A stretch of DNA of 64,000 nt from Shewanella canadensis (GTDB lineage: Bacteria; Pseudomonadota; Gammaproteobacteria; Enterobacterales; Shewanellaceae): positions 186,001-250,000 of the forward strand of contig NZ_RXNU01000003.1 of the NCBI RefSeq assembly GCF_003966225.1, written 5' to 3'. A program made the translations under genes and the position numbers. This document shows, one piece after another, positions 53,368-63,382 of the stretch. The stretch's first letter is position 1, and every line of letters starts with the position of its first letter. Below the pieces are notes generated by a model that was not told the origin of the DNA, made no database searches, and saw nothing but the letters and a program-made list of their open reading frames with translations.

Positions 53368-54882
53368 ATGAAACAGACAGCTGTCGTTTTACCTTTATTT
53401 CTCGCATCAGTACTGCCTCTATGTGCACAAGCATTAACGCCTCAATCGGAGTCTACGGCTGAGTATGCCGTGAAAACTTACGAAGCGGGAATGTTAGATT
53501 CATTAACCCGCTTGGTCAGTTACAAGACCGTTAGCGCTGAAGGCCTTACTCCGGATTCTCACCCTGAATTCATTGGTTTTAAGCGTGAATTAAGCCAATT
53601 GAGCCAAAAGCTTGGTTTAGACTACTCTGATCATGGATATGTGATCTTAATTGGTCTGGGTAACAGTAAAAAGAAGTTAGGGGTCATCACCCATGGCGAT
53701 GTGCAACCAGCCAATCCTCAACTATGGCAAAGCAATCCTTTTGTGCTCGATATGACATCCAAACCTGGCAAGTTAATTGGCCGGGGGACTGAAGATGATA
53801 AAGGCGCCATCGTCACTGCTATGTATGCGATGAAGTCGATTCAGGACAAGGGATTGATATTAGACAGACGGATAGAGTTGATGGTGTATCTCGCCGAAGA
53901 GACCGATTGGGATCCGCTTAGAGCATTCTTGAAAACCTATACTCCGGCCGATATCAATATCACTATCGATGCCGAATACCCAGTGGTCACTGCGGAGAAA
54001 GGCTGGAGCAAGATTAACTTCGTTATCCCACCCCAAGCGATAGCCACTTCGGGTGATACACGTGCTCAGCTAATCTCATTTTCTGGTGGCGTTTTTTCGA
54101 GTCAGGTTCCACAACAAGCCTATGCAGAACTGTCGGGGGTGAGCGATGAGTTACAAACGGCCCTTAAAACGCAAGGGGAGCGACAGCAAGGCATGCAATA
54201 TCGCTTCGAATCTGATGGAGAAGCTCTCACTATCTTTGCCGACGGCAAGGCGGCACATTCATCGGCACCCGAAGATGGTGTTAACGCGGTGACTCACTTA
54301 GCCGAGTTACTCTCGATTCATCACTGGCCTAGATCTCAGGCGGCCCTGACACAGAGTTTTATTCACGAGATGGTAGGGCTGGGGATTTATGCCGAGCAGT
54401 TTGGTGAGATAGGTTATAAAGATGACTTTATGGGGGCGATGACGTTAGCCCCTACAGTGATCAAGCAGACTAAAGATGGCACTGAAGTTGTGATGAACCT
54501 GCGTAGACCGACAGGGAAAACCCCAGAGTTACTCGACAAACAAACGTTTGTAGCGCTCAATGATTGGCAAGATAAGCATGAAATATCGCTCACAGATATA
54601 GATACTTATTGGGGGACGCCTATGGTGATGGATGATGCACCCCATCAGGAGACTTTGCTTAGCGTGTTCTCACACTTTACTAATGTTAAAGACCCTCAAC
54701 CCGTTGCCATCGGCGGTTCGACAAACAGCAAGCTCTTTCCAAATGCCTTGAGCTTTGGCCCTACTATGCCGGGCGTCGAGTATACCGGGCACACAGAAAA
54801 TGAATTTATGACCCATGAACAATTTATGTTGAATTTAAAGATGTATACGGCGGCATTCATTGAGTTAGCGGTCGAACAGTAA
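53368..54882 (+). CDS. Exported M20-family dipeptidase
   Basis: The 504-residue product has a signal peptide (VVLPLFLASVLPLCAQA). The M20 metallopeptidase motifs follow: ITHGDVQPANPQLW, IGRGTEDDKGAIVTAMYAMK (metal-binding aspartates), LAEETDWD (catalytic and ligand glutamates), ITIDAEYPVVTAEKG and a late GHTENEF with the last histidine. The pattern is that of PepV/carnosinase-like dipeptidases. It would hydrolyse dipeptides in the periplasm, complementing the divergent M3 enzyme. A strong terminator follows at 54937. The 277 bp before it are shared with the M3 gene. Confidence 0.92.
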   Translation: MKQTAVVLPLFLASVLPLCAQALTPQSESTAEYAVKTYEAGMLDSLTRLVSYKTVSAEGLTPDSHPEFIGFKRELSQLSQKLGLDYSDHGYVILIGLGNSKKKLGVITHGDVQPANPQLWQSNPFVLDMTSKPGKLIGRGTEDDKGAIVTAMYAMKSIQDKGLILDRRIELMVYLAEETDWDPLRAFLKTYTPADINITIDAEYPVVTAEKGWSKINFVIPPQAIATSGDTRAQLISFSGGVFSSQVPQQAYAELSGVSDELQTALKTQGERQQGMQYRFESDGEALTIFADGKAAHSSAPEDGVNAVTHLAELLSIHHWPRSQAALTQSFIHEMVGLGIYAEQFGEIGYKDDFMGAMTLAPTVIKQTKDGTEVVMNLRRPTGKTPELLDKQTFVALNDWQDKHEISLTDIDTYWGTPMVMDDAPHQETLLSVFSHFTNVKDPQPVAIGGSTNSKLFPNALSFGPTMPGVEYTGHTENEFMTHEQFMLNLKMYTAAFIELAVEQ

Positions 54883-54936
54883 TTGCTTCTGTTTCTGACC
54901 TGAGTGAATTGATACTTTAACGTTTCCCCGTTTGGG

Positions 54937-54975
54937 CCAGTCTTAGTTTGAATCCATCGCTAAGACTGGTTTTTT
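54937..54975 (+). terminator. Intrinsic terminator of the M20 peptidase gene
   Basis: CCAGTCTTAG/CTAAGACTGG, a perfect 10-bp stem, then six T residues. Confidence 0.94.
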
Positions 54976-55171
54976 AGATGTGTAAACCATCTGTGCTATA
55001 TATTCCAATAACAGACCGCTTATCATGCATTTAAATTAAATCTTATACTCTGGTACGTGAGTGTTAATTAGTTTGTTTTTCTACATTTAAATTGACAATA
55101 ATCAATTATTTACTATGCGACATTTGTAACAATGCTGCTCATTCCTTCATCAGCTAATAAGAATTATATCA

Positions 55172-56746
55172 ATGCGCAATAATCAGCCTGTGACGCAAAA
55201 GGAAAAGACCCTAACCGATAACTGTATCTTACTCTCCACGACCGATCTCGATGGCAACATTAAATATGCCAACGAAGGGTTTACCAGTGTCAGTGGTTAC
55301 AGTTTCGATGAATTACACCGCCAGCCTCACAACCTGGTGCGACATCCTGATATGCCTGAAGCTGCATTCAAGTCGATGTGGGAGAGAATAAAACAGGGCA
55401 AGCCTTGGATTGGGGTGGTGAAAAATCGCGCCAAGAGTGGTGACCATTACTGGGTCAATGCCTACGTGGCGCCCGTCTATGAAGATGGAAAGATTCACGA
55501 GTACCAGTCTGTCAGAAGGAAGGCGACCGCGGCTCAAATTAATAGCGCCACGCGTATTTATGCCGACTTACAAGCTGGAAAGAAGCCTAAGGCACTCAGC
55601 AAAGGTCTATTGGGGTTTAGTGGTAAGCTATTTGTCTGTTTACTGCTTACTGTGCTGTTAACTGCGGCACTTGCCAGTTACTCGCCCCTTGTGGCAGTCA
55701 TTGCGGCCGCTATTTTCGGCGCTATCGGTTTGAAGCTTATTCTTACCCCTTTTAATGCCTTGCTCGAGAAGGCTGTGAATATTATTGATGATCCACTCGC
55801 TACCGGAGTCTATGCGGGCAGGCAAGATGAGTTAGGTAAAATAAGTTTTGCCCTGCAGTTTCTCATTACCGAAACCGGCGGAGTTGTTGGGCGTATGGCC
55901 GATTCAGCAGGCTCAATAGAAGGGTTGAGTGGCAGTTTAAACGATACGATATCCAATACCCGTGAACGCGCCGACAGTCAGAGTCAACAGACGAACCAAG
56001 CCGCGACCGCCATGGAGGAGATGAGCGCGAGCTTTGCCGAAGTGAGCAGTAATATCCACAATGCCGCCGAAGAGATGACGACGAGTTATAAGGCAGCACA
56101 GGAGGGGCATGAGCGGATGGAGATGGTGATTGAAGCCATCAATCAATTAAACGATGAAGTCGGAAATTTCTCTGCCGTTGTGGCTTCTATCGAACAAGAT
56201 AGCCAAGATATCAATAACGTACTCGAGGTCATTCGCGGCATTGCCGAGCAAACTAACTTACTTGCCTTGAACGCCGCTATCGAGGCTGCTCGAGCCGGGG
56301 AGTCGGGGCGTGGGTTTGCCGTTGTGGCTGATGAAGTACGTCAACTTTCTAGTCGCACAAGTGAGTCGACCTCTCATATCGAAACCATAGTGAGTAAATT
56401 CCGCGAAAGTACGCTCAAGGCAACTCAAACTATGGAGTCTGGCCAACGCAAGGCGGAGCAGTCTGTAGGACTAGCCCAGCAGGTCGATGAGTCTTTTGAA
56501 GAGTTACGTTCATCGATAGGTAAGATGAATGTGATGAGCGATGAAAATGCGTCTGCCATGTCACAACAAACAACGGTTGCGAATGATATCAGCCATTCTA
56601 TCCAGGTGATCAATGAGTTGGCTCTGGAAAGTCTTGAACAGACACAAGATGCGACGGAGCGTGGTCAGCAAGTATCGAGGTTGTCGGCTAAGACTCATAA
56701 TTTATCTAAACAGTTTTGGCGCCAAAGTGTGCAGAGAAACTATTAA
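55172..56746 (+). CDS. PAS-domain methyl-accepting chemotaxis protein (Aer-like)
   Basis: The 524-residue receptor starts with an Aer-type PAS domain (about 15-120: [57 protein letters not shown]), which usually holds FAD and senses redox state. Two close helices (about 150-190) follow without a periplasmic domain, then a HAMP-like linker and the signalling hairpin with [21 protein letters not shown] and [13 protein letters not shown]. It should guide swimming by internal energy or redox level, working with CheW and CheA encoded elsewhere. Ribosome-binding site is weak. A strong terminator follows. Confidence 0.94.
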   Translation: MRNNQPVTQKEKTLTDNCILLSTTDLDGNIKYANEGFTSVSGYSFDELHRQPHNLVRHPDMPEAAFKSMWERIKQGKPWIGVVKNRAKSGDHYWVNAYVAPVYEDGKIHEYQSVRRKATAAQINSATRIYADLQAGKKPKALSKGLLGFSGKLFVCLLLTVLLTAALASYSPLVAVIAAAIFGAIGLKLILTPFNALLEKAVNIIDDPLATGVYAGRQDELGKISFALQFLITETGGVVGRMADSAGSIEGLSGSLNDTISNTRERADSQSQQTNQAATAMEEMSASFAEVSSNIHNAAEEMTTSYKAAQEGHERMEMVIEAINQLNDEVGNFSAVVASIEQDSQDINNVLEVIRGIAEQTNLLALNAAIEAARAGESGRGFAVVADEVRQLSSRTSESTSHIETIVSKFRESTLKATQTMESGQRKAEQSVGLAQQVDESFEELRSSIGKMNVMSDENASAMSQQTTVANDISHSIQVINELALESLEQTQDATERGQQVSRLSAKTHNLSKQFWRQSVQRNY

Positions 56747-56772
56747 AGGTACAGACTATTATTGAAATATAG

Positions 56773-56804
56773 ATGGGGGAAGCATAATGCTTCCCCCATT
56801 TTTT
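56773..56804 (+). terminator. Intrinsic terminator of the chemoreceptor gene
   Basis: ATGGGGGAAGC/GCTTCCCCCAT with a 5-base loop and six T residues. Confidence 0.95.
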
Positions 56805-56815
56805 ATCGCTGTTGA

Positions 56816-56835
56816 TTAATACCAATCGGTATTAA
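56816..56835. repeat. Perfect palindrome of the ATACCAATCGGTAT family
   Basis: TTAATACC-AATC-GGTATTAA ends one base before the stop codon of the gamma-glutamyltranspeptidase gene. Confidence 0.8.
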
Positions 56836-56836
56836 G

Positions 56837-58585
56837 TTAATACCCTGCCGTTTCGCTACCGGCACGTCTGGGATCCGATGCGCCGAAAATACCTTGCTCA
56901 GTGACCATAATCGATTGGGTCGAACCTATGGCATTGTTGACTTTTACCTTGTGCCCTTTGCTCTCAAGGAGCTCTATGGTGTCTCTGTTGAGACTCTGCT
57001 CGACTCTGAGGAGATCGGGTAGCCACTGATGATGGATCCTTGGTGCTGCGGTGGCCTCGGCGATATTCAGATCATGATCGATAACATTCATGATGACCTG
57101 CATCGTGGTGGTGATGATCCGTGAGCCTCCGGGGCTACCCGTGACGATAAATGGCTTGCCATCTTTCATCACTATGGTCGGGCTCATGGAGCTCAGTGGG
57201 CGTTTACCTCCTTCGACCGCGTTAGCTTCACCGCCAACCAGTCCATAACCATTTGGCGTACCGGGTTTCGCCGAGAAGTCATCCATCTCATTATTGAGCA
57301 GTATGCCCGTGCCTTTTGCGACCAGGCCAGAGCCATAACTGAAGTTCAGGGTATAGGTGTTAGAAACGGCGTTGCCCCATTGGTCGACAACGGAGTAATG
57401 GGTGGTTTGATCACTTTCATAGGCCACTAAGTTGCCAGGTTTAATATCACGACTGGGTGTTACCTTATTCATTTTGATTTGGCTGGCCAGTTTCTTTGCG
57501 TAATCTTTGTTGATCAGCGCCTGAACCGGTACGTTATAAAAATCAGGATCGCCCAGATATTCACTGCGATCCGCATAGGCTCGTTTCATCGATTCTGTCA
57601 TCAGATGAAGTGTGGCCGCGGTATTGTGCCCCAGCTTATCGATGGGAAACGGCTCTAACATGTTGAGCATTTCGATGATGTGTATGCCGCCCGATGAAGG
57701 AGGAGGCATCGAGACCACCTGATAGCCCCGGTAATCACCTTGTACCGGTTTACGCTCGACAACCCGATAGTTTTTCAGGTCCTCGAGTGTCATAATCCCG
57801 CCGGCATCTTGTACTGCAGAGACTATCTTCTGCGCCGTCTCGCCTTGATAAAAGCCCTTGCTGCCATTGGCGGCGATAAGCGTGAGGGAGTGAGCCAACT
57901 CAGGCTGCTTGAGCGTCTCCTTGACACTATAATCACTGCCGTCGGCTTTATAAAATATCTCCGCAGAGCTAGGCCATTGGGCGAGGCGCTTCTTCAGGCC
58001 TGTGAGTGAAGTCGACAGGTCTGGCGTCACTTCTATACCCTCTTTGGCCATTTTAATTGCGGCTGCCGTGACCTGTTTCATCGTCATGGTGCCATATTTT
58101 TGCAAAGCCAGTTCCATTCCCATGACGGTGCCAGGTACACCAACGGCTAAGCCATGTTCGCGACTTAAGCGCGAGTCGGGATCGCCTTTTTCATCGAGGA
58201 AAATATCTCTGTGAGCCTTAGCGGGCGCCATCTCCCGATAATCGATGGCGATAGTCTTGTTGGGCTCGGCAAGATGTACCATCATAAAGCCGCCACCACC
58301 CAGATTACCGGCTCTGGGCAAGGTCACTGCAAGGCTAAATCCTACGGCAACGGCCGCATCTACCGCGTTTCCTCCCTGTTTTAATATCTCTACTCCTGCA
58401 CGCGTCGCCAGAGCTTCCTGACTCGAGACCATGCCATGTTCGGCCCATATAGGTTGCACGGTGGCCATATGGCTATATATTGAAGGTTCAGCCGCCTGTA
58501 TAGATGGCACATGCAGTGTTGCAGATATACTGAACAGAGGTACGGCTATGGACATGGCGACAAATAGGGTCTTTAACGGGCGCAT
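56837..58585 (-). CDS. ggt: Gamma-glutamyltranspeptidase
   Basis: The 582-residue protein has a signal peptide and the full Ggt pattern: GMVSSQEALATRAGVEILKQ, NLGGGGFMMVHL, and the autocleavage site DQTTHYSVVD in which T394 becomes the first residue and nucleophile of the small subunit. MSPTIVMKDGKPFIVTGSPG, with the GSPGG oxyanion loop, follows. In the periplasm it hydrolyses gamma-glutamyl bonds such as in glutathione or moves the glutamyl group to acceptors. The start has a GGGAT ribosome-binding site. It lies tail to tail with the chemoreceptor and divergent from the FemAB-like gene. Confidence 0.95.
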   Translation of the reverse strand: MRPLKTLFVAMSIAVPLFSISATLHVPSIQAAEPSIYSHMATVQPIWAEHGMVSSQEALATRAGVEILKQGGNAVDAAVAVGFSLAVTLPRAGNLGGGGFMMVHLAEPNKTIAIDYREMAPAKAHRDIFLDEKGDPDSRLSREHGLAVGVPGTVMGMELALQKYGTMTMKQVTAAAIKMAKEGIEVTPDLSTSLTGLKKRLAQWPSSAEIFYKADGSDYSVKETLKQPELAHSLTLIAANGSKGFYQGETAQKIVSAVQDAGGIMTLEDLKNYRVVERKPVQGDYRGYQVVSMPPPSSGGIHIIEMLNMLEPFPIDKLGHNTAATLHLMTESMKRAYADRSEYLGDPDFYNVPVQALINKDYAKKLASQIKMNKVTPSRDIKPGNLVAYESDQTTHYSVVDQWGNAVSNTYTLNFSYGSGLVAKGTGILLNNEMDDFSAKPGTPNGYGLVGGEANAVEGGKRPLSSMSPTIVMKDGKPFIVTGSPGGSRIITTTMQVIMNVIDHDLNIAEATAAPRIHHQWLPDLLRVEQSLNRDTIELLESKGHKVKVNNAIGSTQSIMVTEQGIFGASDPRRAGSETAGY

Positions 58586-58676
58586 GAATTATCCCTTTTA
58601 GTTTTTTTGATTAGTTATCAGTGCAATGTGACGTGAAAAAATAAAAAAAGCAAGTCAGCAAGCCAGGAGACGTTTT

Positions 58677-59882
58677 TTGAAAAGTATGGAAAATCAAGAG
58701 TTCAGAATTGAGTTTGCCGATGAGATTGCATCGATCCCTGCTGAAGAGTGGAACCTGTTGATGTCTGAAAAGGGAAAGGCTTGCTGTCCATTTAATCGTC
58801 ATGAATATCTGTCGGCACTGGAAACGAGTGGTGCCGCGAGCCCGAAGACCGGCTGGACCCCCATGCATCTGACGGTTTTTATGGATGAGAAGCGTATCGC
58901 CGTAATGCCACTCTACAGCAAGATGCACTCCTATGGAGAATATGTATTCGACTGGGCTTGGGCCCAGGCCTATGAGCGTAATCAGGTACAATATTATCCT
59001 AAGCTGTTAAGTGCGATCCCGTTTACACCCGTAACGGGGGCAAGGCTTGGCATTAGTCAAGCATTAGAGACGACTCAGGTTGAGGCTGTCTGGTCTAATA
59101 TTGTGAATGCCCTAAATCAACGACTCGAAAAAGATGGCTTCTCCGGTTGGCACTGTCTGTTTCTTCCCCGACAGCAGTCCGCTCGGCTGGCTAAGCGACA
59201 GGCACTGATGCGGACAGGGACTCAGTTTCACTGGTTAAACAGAGGCTACACTTCCTTTGAAGATTTTTTGTCTCGGATGAGTGCGAGAAAGCGAAAAAAT
59301 ATTCGAAAGGAGCGTGACAAGATCAGCCAATATGAGTTGAAATTCACGTTTATCGACGCCTGTAACATCACAGATGCTCAGTGGCAAAGTTTTTACCTTT
59401 GTTATCAAATGACCTACGCGAAAAGGTCGGGGCATTATGGGTATCTTAACCTGTCTTTTTTCAAAACCCTTGGGCGAACCATGGCCGATAGCGTCAAGTT
59501 GCTGATTGTTGAGGAGTCTAATCAAGACGTGGCAACAGCAAATCTAGTTGTTGCCTCTGCACTGTATTTTAAAAGTGCGACTCATCTATATGGGCGTTAT
59601 TGGGGGGCATTGCAAGACTATGACGCTTTACACTATGAGGCCTGTTATTACACCGGCATAGAGTACTGCATTAAGCATGGTTTAGCCGTTTTCGATGCAG
59701 GGGCACAGGGGGAGCATAAGTTAGCCAGAGGGTTTGAACCGATGATCACCTATTCTAATCATGAGATTTCCCATCCGGCTTTTCGTGAAGCGATCGAGGC
59801 GTTTACCGAGCAAGAAACTGAGCAGATCAGACGTTACATGAAGGACGCTGTCAAGTTATTGCCATTTAAAGGTGAGGATTAG
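58677..59882 (+). CDS. FemAB-like/GNAT-fold protein (DUF482 family)
   Basis: The 401-residue product fits the DUF482 (peptidogalycan biosynthesis/FemAB-like) family: RIEFADEIASIPAEEWNLLM, KACCPFNRHEYLSALETSG, GYTSFEDFLSRMSARKRKNI and the DAGAQGEHKLARGFEP segment late in the protein. The fold is a double GNAT; the reaction of this family is not known. I chose the TTG start at 58677, placed 7 bp after AGGAGA, over an ATG three codons later whose spacing is worse. Intracellular by lack of signal. It is divergent from ggt, with about 90 bp between the starts. Confidence 0.88.
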   Translation: MKSMENQEFRIEFADEIASIPAEEWNLLMSEKGKACCPFNRHEYLSALETSGAASPKTGWTPMHLTVFMDEKRIAVMPLYSKMHSYGEYVFDWAWAQAYERNQVQYYPKLLSAIPFTPVTGARLGISQALETTQVEAVWSNIVNALNQRLEKDGFSGWHCLFLPRQQSARLAKRQALMRTGTQFHWLNRGYTSFEDFLSRMSARKRKNIRKERDKISQYELKFTFIDACNITDAQWQSFYLCYQMTYAKRSGHYGYLNLSFFKTLGRTMADSVKLLIVEESNQDVATANLVVASALYFKSATHLYGRYWGALQDYDALHYEACYYTGIEYCIKHGLAVFDAGAQGEHKLARGFEPMITYSNHEISHPAFREAIEAFTEQETEQIRRYMKDAVKLLPFKGED

Positions 59883-59966
59883 GCTTGTGGGCTTGAATAC
59901 TTGAGGGAGAGTCGCCTTTAAGCTCTATGGCTTTGTTTGTCGTATTTTGAGTCTTGTGACGAAAAG

Positions 59967-60584
59967 CTAACTTAACACTAACCAGAAGCCCACACCTACC
60001 ATGAGTGAACCTGCTATACGGTTCATCCATTTGATATTATCGCCTTTAGTCAGGAACACTTTCAGGCTCTTTCCGCCTGTAGCATAAGCCGTCATGCTGA
60101 CAAATTCGGTAAACATGATCACACTTAATAGGGCAATGAACTGCGGGGCGAGCGCTTTATCTGCATTAATGAAAGGAGGCAGAAGGGATATCATAAAGGC
60201 CCAGCCTTTAGGATTTGCAATGGCAGTGATAAAGCCTTGAGAAATCAATGCGCTGTTGCTGATACTGCTTGATTGGCCGTCAAGCTTGGCCATTTTTCCT
60301 TTGGCCCGCCACATCTGCACGCCGATATAACCCAGATAGAGCCCACCCACCCACTTTAGTACTTCAAACAGTTGCGGGTAGTTGAGCATGATGCTCGCGA
60401 CCCCCATAACAGCAGAGGTGGCCACTAATGCTACGCCAACAAGTTCTCCTATCATCATCCAAAAGGTACGTTTTACCCCTATGCTCATGCCCAGTGTCAT
60501 GGCGAGCGTCATGCACATTCCCGGCGTAATCGATACGAAGAAGAAGGTTGGGAGGAAAACGGCGAGTAAAGTGAGATCTAGCAT
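59967..60584 (-). CDS. LysE-family translocator
   Basis: The 205-residue protein has six hydrophobic helices and the LysE/RhtB landmarks: FVSITPGMCMTLAMTLGMSIG, GELVGVALVATSA, LKWVGGLYLGYIGVQMW, and AIANPKGWAFMISLLPPF. Members export amino acids such as lysine, threonine or homoserine lactones across the inner membrane. The substrate is not known. It ends 84 bp from the convergent FemAB-like gene and is downstream of hppD, separated by a terminator. Confidence 0.92.
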   Translation of the reverse strand: MLDLTLLAVFLPTFFFVSITPGMCMTLAMTLGMSIGVKRTFWMMIGELVGVALVATSAVMGVASIMLNYPQLFEVLKWVGGLYLGYIGVQMWRAKGKMAKLDGQSSSISNSALISQGFITAIANPKGWAFMISLLPPFINADKALAPQFIALLSVIMFTEFVSMTAYATGGKSLKVFLTKGDNIKWMNRIAGSLMVGVGFWLVLS

Positions 60585-60650
60585 GGGTCTGATGGTGTCT
60601 ATTATTCGATTCGGTGGCTCAGTGTAGATAAATAATCGCTGCGTGAAAAC

Positions 60651-60677
60651 AAAAAACCAGCCAAGTTGGCTGGTTTT
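60651..60677 (-). terminator. Terminator of hppD, usable in both directions
   Basis: AAAACCAGCC/GGCTGGTTTT with a 5-base loop between hppD and the LysE gene; A-run on the left serves minus-strand termination. Confidence 0.9.
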
Positions 60678-60703
60678 ACTTTTAGTTAACTAAGTTTAAA
60701 CTA

Positions 60704-61744
60704 TTACAGCACACCGCGGCGCTGTTGATCTCGCTCGATTGACTGGAACAGGGCGGTAAAGTTACCCTCTCCGAATCCCTGGTTATTTTTACGCTGAATG
60801 ATCTCGATAAAGATGGGCCCGAACAGGTTCTTAGTGAATATCTGTAACAGGTAACCCTCCTCGTCGCCATCGACCAAGATCTGATGATGTTTAATTTTTT
60901 CTCTGTCTTCTGTCACCTGTGGCAACTTTTCGAAGATGGTGTCGTAATATTCAGGGATGATATCTAAGGTTTTTATCGATGAGCCTTCCATCGCATCTAA
61001 CGAGGCGACAATATCACGACTCCGAAATGCCAGATGCTGAACGCCGGGTCCATCATACTCTCTGAGATATTCATCTATTTGATTCTTGTCACTGCCTTTG
61101 CCTTCATTAATCGGGATACAGAAGCTGCCGTCGGGTGAACGTAGTGCATAGGAGATTAAGGCCGTTTGGGCCCCTTTAATATCGAAATAGCGCACTTCTG
61201 TGAAACCAAAAATATCTTTGTAGAAGTTGGCCCAATGATCCATCGTCCCTTTGTAAACATTGTTGGTCAGGTGATCGACTTCGATAAAGCCTTTCTCCTG
61301 AGTGATCACAGGCTCTTCAAGATCGACGAAATCGTTTTGGTAGATATTATTTTCACTGCCGAACAGGTCGATAAAGTAGATCAGGCTGTCGCCAATACCG
61401 TAAATAGCTGGATAGGGATGGTCTTTATTGTCGTCTGCTGCGGGTTTAGCGCCGCGTGCTACAGCACCTTCGAAAGCAAATTGAGCATCTTCTACACGCC
61501 AGCCCATCGAACAGATCGCGGGTCCGTGAGTTTTAGCAAAATCGGCTGAAAATCCCCGAACCTGATTGTTCAACAAAAAGTTAATGTCGTTCTGCTTATA
61601 ATAGCTAATGTCTTTCGTTTTACTTTTCTTTAGTTTAGAAAAACCGAAATCAATAAACACTTGATGCATGAAATCAAGATCTGGGGTGGCAAATTCTGTA
61701 AATTCTATGCCCAATAAACCCAGTGGATTTTGTTCGCTTGCCAT
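60704..61744 (-). CDS. hppD: 4-Hydroxyphenylpyruvate dioxygenase
   Basis: The 346-residue enzyme, starting at the ATG at 61744 with CGAGGAC upstream, has the two vicinal-oxygen-chelate domains of HppD. Iron ligands are H158 (FIEVDHLTNNV), H237 (GVQHLAFRS) and E314 (IFIEIIQRK). The C-terminal GFGEGNFTALFQSIERDQ-type helix closes the active site. An in-frame upstream ATG would add 13 unsupported residues. It converts 4-hydroxyphenylpyruvate to homogentisate in tyrosine catabolism and pyomelanin formation. No other tyrosine-pathway gene is adjacent. The divergent LysR gene at 62059 is a candidate regulator. Confidence 0.96.
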   Translation of the reverse strand: MASEQNPLGLLGIEFTEFATPDLDFMHQVFIDFGFSKLKKSKTKDISYYKQNDINFLLNNQVRGFSADFAKTHGPAICSMGWRVEDAQFAFEGAVARGAKPAADDNKDHPYPAIYGIGDSLIYFIDLFGSENNIYQNDFVDLEEPVITQEKGFIEVDHLTNNVYKGTMDHWANFYKDIFGFTEVRYFDIKGAQTALISYALRSPDGSFCIPINEGKGSDKNQIDEYLREYDGPGVQHLAFRSRDIVASLDAMEGSSIKTLDIIPEYYDTIFEKLPQVTEDREKIKHHQILVDGDEEGYLLQIFTKNLFGPIFIEIIQRKNNQGFGEGNFTALFQSIERDQQRRGVL

Positions 61745-62058
61745 TGTCTTGTCCTCGTTTAATTTGTTACTACTCGCAGCCACTCTTCGATGACTTGCGG
61801 GTGACGCTGATGCTCGACTTAGCCGGTTATCACCCCTGGAGGCGGTAGCGGTTTCATGTATCTCAACAGATGCATGAAATTTCAGTTTTACCCATTAACT
61901 ATTGTGGTCAACTGCTTCGGATGGACTCGGCAGTTTTAATTAATTTGTGACGCACCTATCAATTTAGTTGCTCAAACCAGCAAAAAAAAGAATAATAATT
62001 CCGGCAACTCAATCATAATTTTAGATTGTATTCTTAAGTTTACACTGGTGAGGTGGAT
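61745..62058. promoter_or_regulatory. Divergent promoter region of hppD and the LysR gene
   Basis: The 314-bp gap between the divergent starts contains no gene. LysR regulators usually bind such shared regions at T-N11-A sequences; several AT-rich candidates exist and none stands out. Confidence 0.5.
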
Positions 62059-62952
62059 ATGCGGGTCGATGTGGATGCATTTAAATTGCTGGAGGTGTTG
62101 GTCGAAGAGGGCAGTTTCTCTAAGGCTGCAGAGCGTTTGCATAAGGCTCAATCTGCGGTGAGCTATCAGGTGAAAAAACTCGAGCAGCACTTAGGTGTAA
62201 ACCTATTTTGTCGAGATCAGTACCGGGCAGAATTAACACCTGAAGGAAAAGTTATCCTTGCCGAGGGGCAAAAGTTACTGCAAAACCTTGCAAATATTGA
62301 ACATTTGGCAAGCCGATTTAGTGAGGGATGGGAACCTAAACTTGAATTGGTGGTTGATGGTTCTCTTCCTATGGAGCCAATAATGAAGGCCCTGAAACGT
62401 ATGGCATCCAATCAGATCCCAACAAAAATCCAGCTAAATATGGAGTTTTTAGGTGGCGTTCAGGCCAGGTTTGAGCGAGACAATGCGGACCTTATGTTAG
62501 TGAAAGACTATCGAACCGGGCCTAATTATCGTCCTCGACCTCTTCCTGATATTAAGAGTGTATTAGTGGTTAGCAGCGATCATCCACTCGCGGGTGAGAA
62601 GAAGGTGTCACTGTTTGATCTGCAACGATATGTCGAGCTGACGATTGAAGACTCATCACCCGAGAGCAATTATCGAGATGACCTTCAGTTTGGGGGTGAC
62701 AAAGTTTTCTACCTTTCAGGCTTTATCATGAAAAAAAATGCACTGGAGATGGGGTTGGGATTTGGTTGGATGCCTGATTTTCTTATTCATGAAGAGCTGA
62801 ATCGTGGAGAGTTAGTTGAAGTCGACTTTCAAGGCGGCAGTCGATATAGCTTTACGCCGCAGTTAGTGTCAACGATGGAACGCCCACTGGGTAAAGCGGG
62901 TCGGCTATTTACGGACTTAATTCTCGAAGAGTTTGCCAACGCGAGTTTATAA
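62059..62952 (+). CDS. LysR-family transcriptional regulator
   Basis: The ATG at 62059 is preferred to a GTG two codons earlier because GAGG lies about 7 bp upstream. The 297-residue protein has the LysR N-terminal winged helix-turn-helix (FKLLEVLVEEGSFSKAAERL, HKAQSAVSYQVKKLEQHLG) and a C-terminal inducer-binding domain (about 90-290) with LMLVKDYRTGPNYRPRPLPD. It is transcribed away from hppD and may control it, but other targets are possible. A palindromic repeat begins at its stop codon. Confidence 0.93.
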   Translation: MRVDVDAFKLLEVLVEEGSFSKAAERLHKAQSAVSYQVKKLEQHLGVNLFCRDQYRAELTPEGKVILAEGQKLLQNLANIEHLASRFSEGWEPKLELVVDGSLPMEPIMKALKRMASNQIPTKIQLNMEFLGGVQARFERDNADLMLVKDYRTGPNYRPRPLPDIKSVLVVSSDHPLAGEKKVSLFDLQRYVELTIEDSSPESNYRDDLQFGGDKVFYLSGFIMKKNALEMGLGFGWMPDFLIHEELNRGELVEVDFQGGSRYSFTPQLVSTMERPLGKAGRLFTDLILEEFANASL

Positions 62953-62966
62953 TACCAATCGGTATA
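62952..62966. repeat. ATACCAATCGGTAT repeat after the LysR gene
   Basis: TAATACCAATCGGTATAAC overlaps the stop codon. The stem is shorter than at 7337 and 56816. Confidence 0.7.
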
Positions 62967-63382
62967 ACAGCCAATGTAGTTGAGGTATCTCTGCTGCATT
63001 GGCAGTGCTGCTTACTCAAAGTTACGATATTGCATTTTTGCATTGCAAAATGAAAATAATGAACAAATTTTAAACCCATCTAATTGGGTTTGAAATATTA
63101 TTTAAGCCTCATTTCTGCGTGGATTTTATGCTCTTGAAATATTCTCATCGACTTTTAGGTTTCAAGTGATTGTTTATGATATCAATAGTTAAAATGGTCA
63201 ATTAAACCCTACCTCATACCGTTAAGCCTGAGTACAGCATGCCAGTTATATACTCGATACATGTTCAAAACTCGGATGAGTGGTATGGCATATGCAGCAC
63301 ATGGTTAAGCACTAAAGAGTGTTGTGAATATGCCGATAAAATATCATAACACTGGATAATCCGAGATTGTTGGAGGTGTTAG
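62967..63382. other. Gene-free interval before the DUF6508 gene
   Basis: No gene is seen. A hairpin AAACCCA-TCTAAT-TGGGTTT lies at about 63071-63090 and may end the LysR transcript. The rest is AT-rich upstream sequence. Confidence 0.5.
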
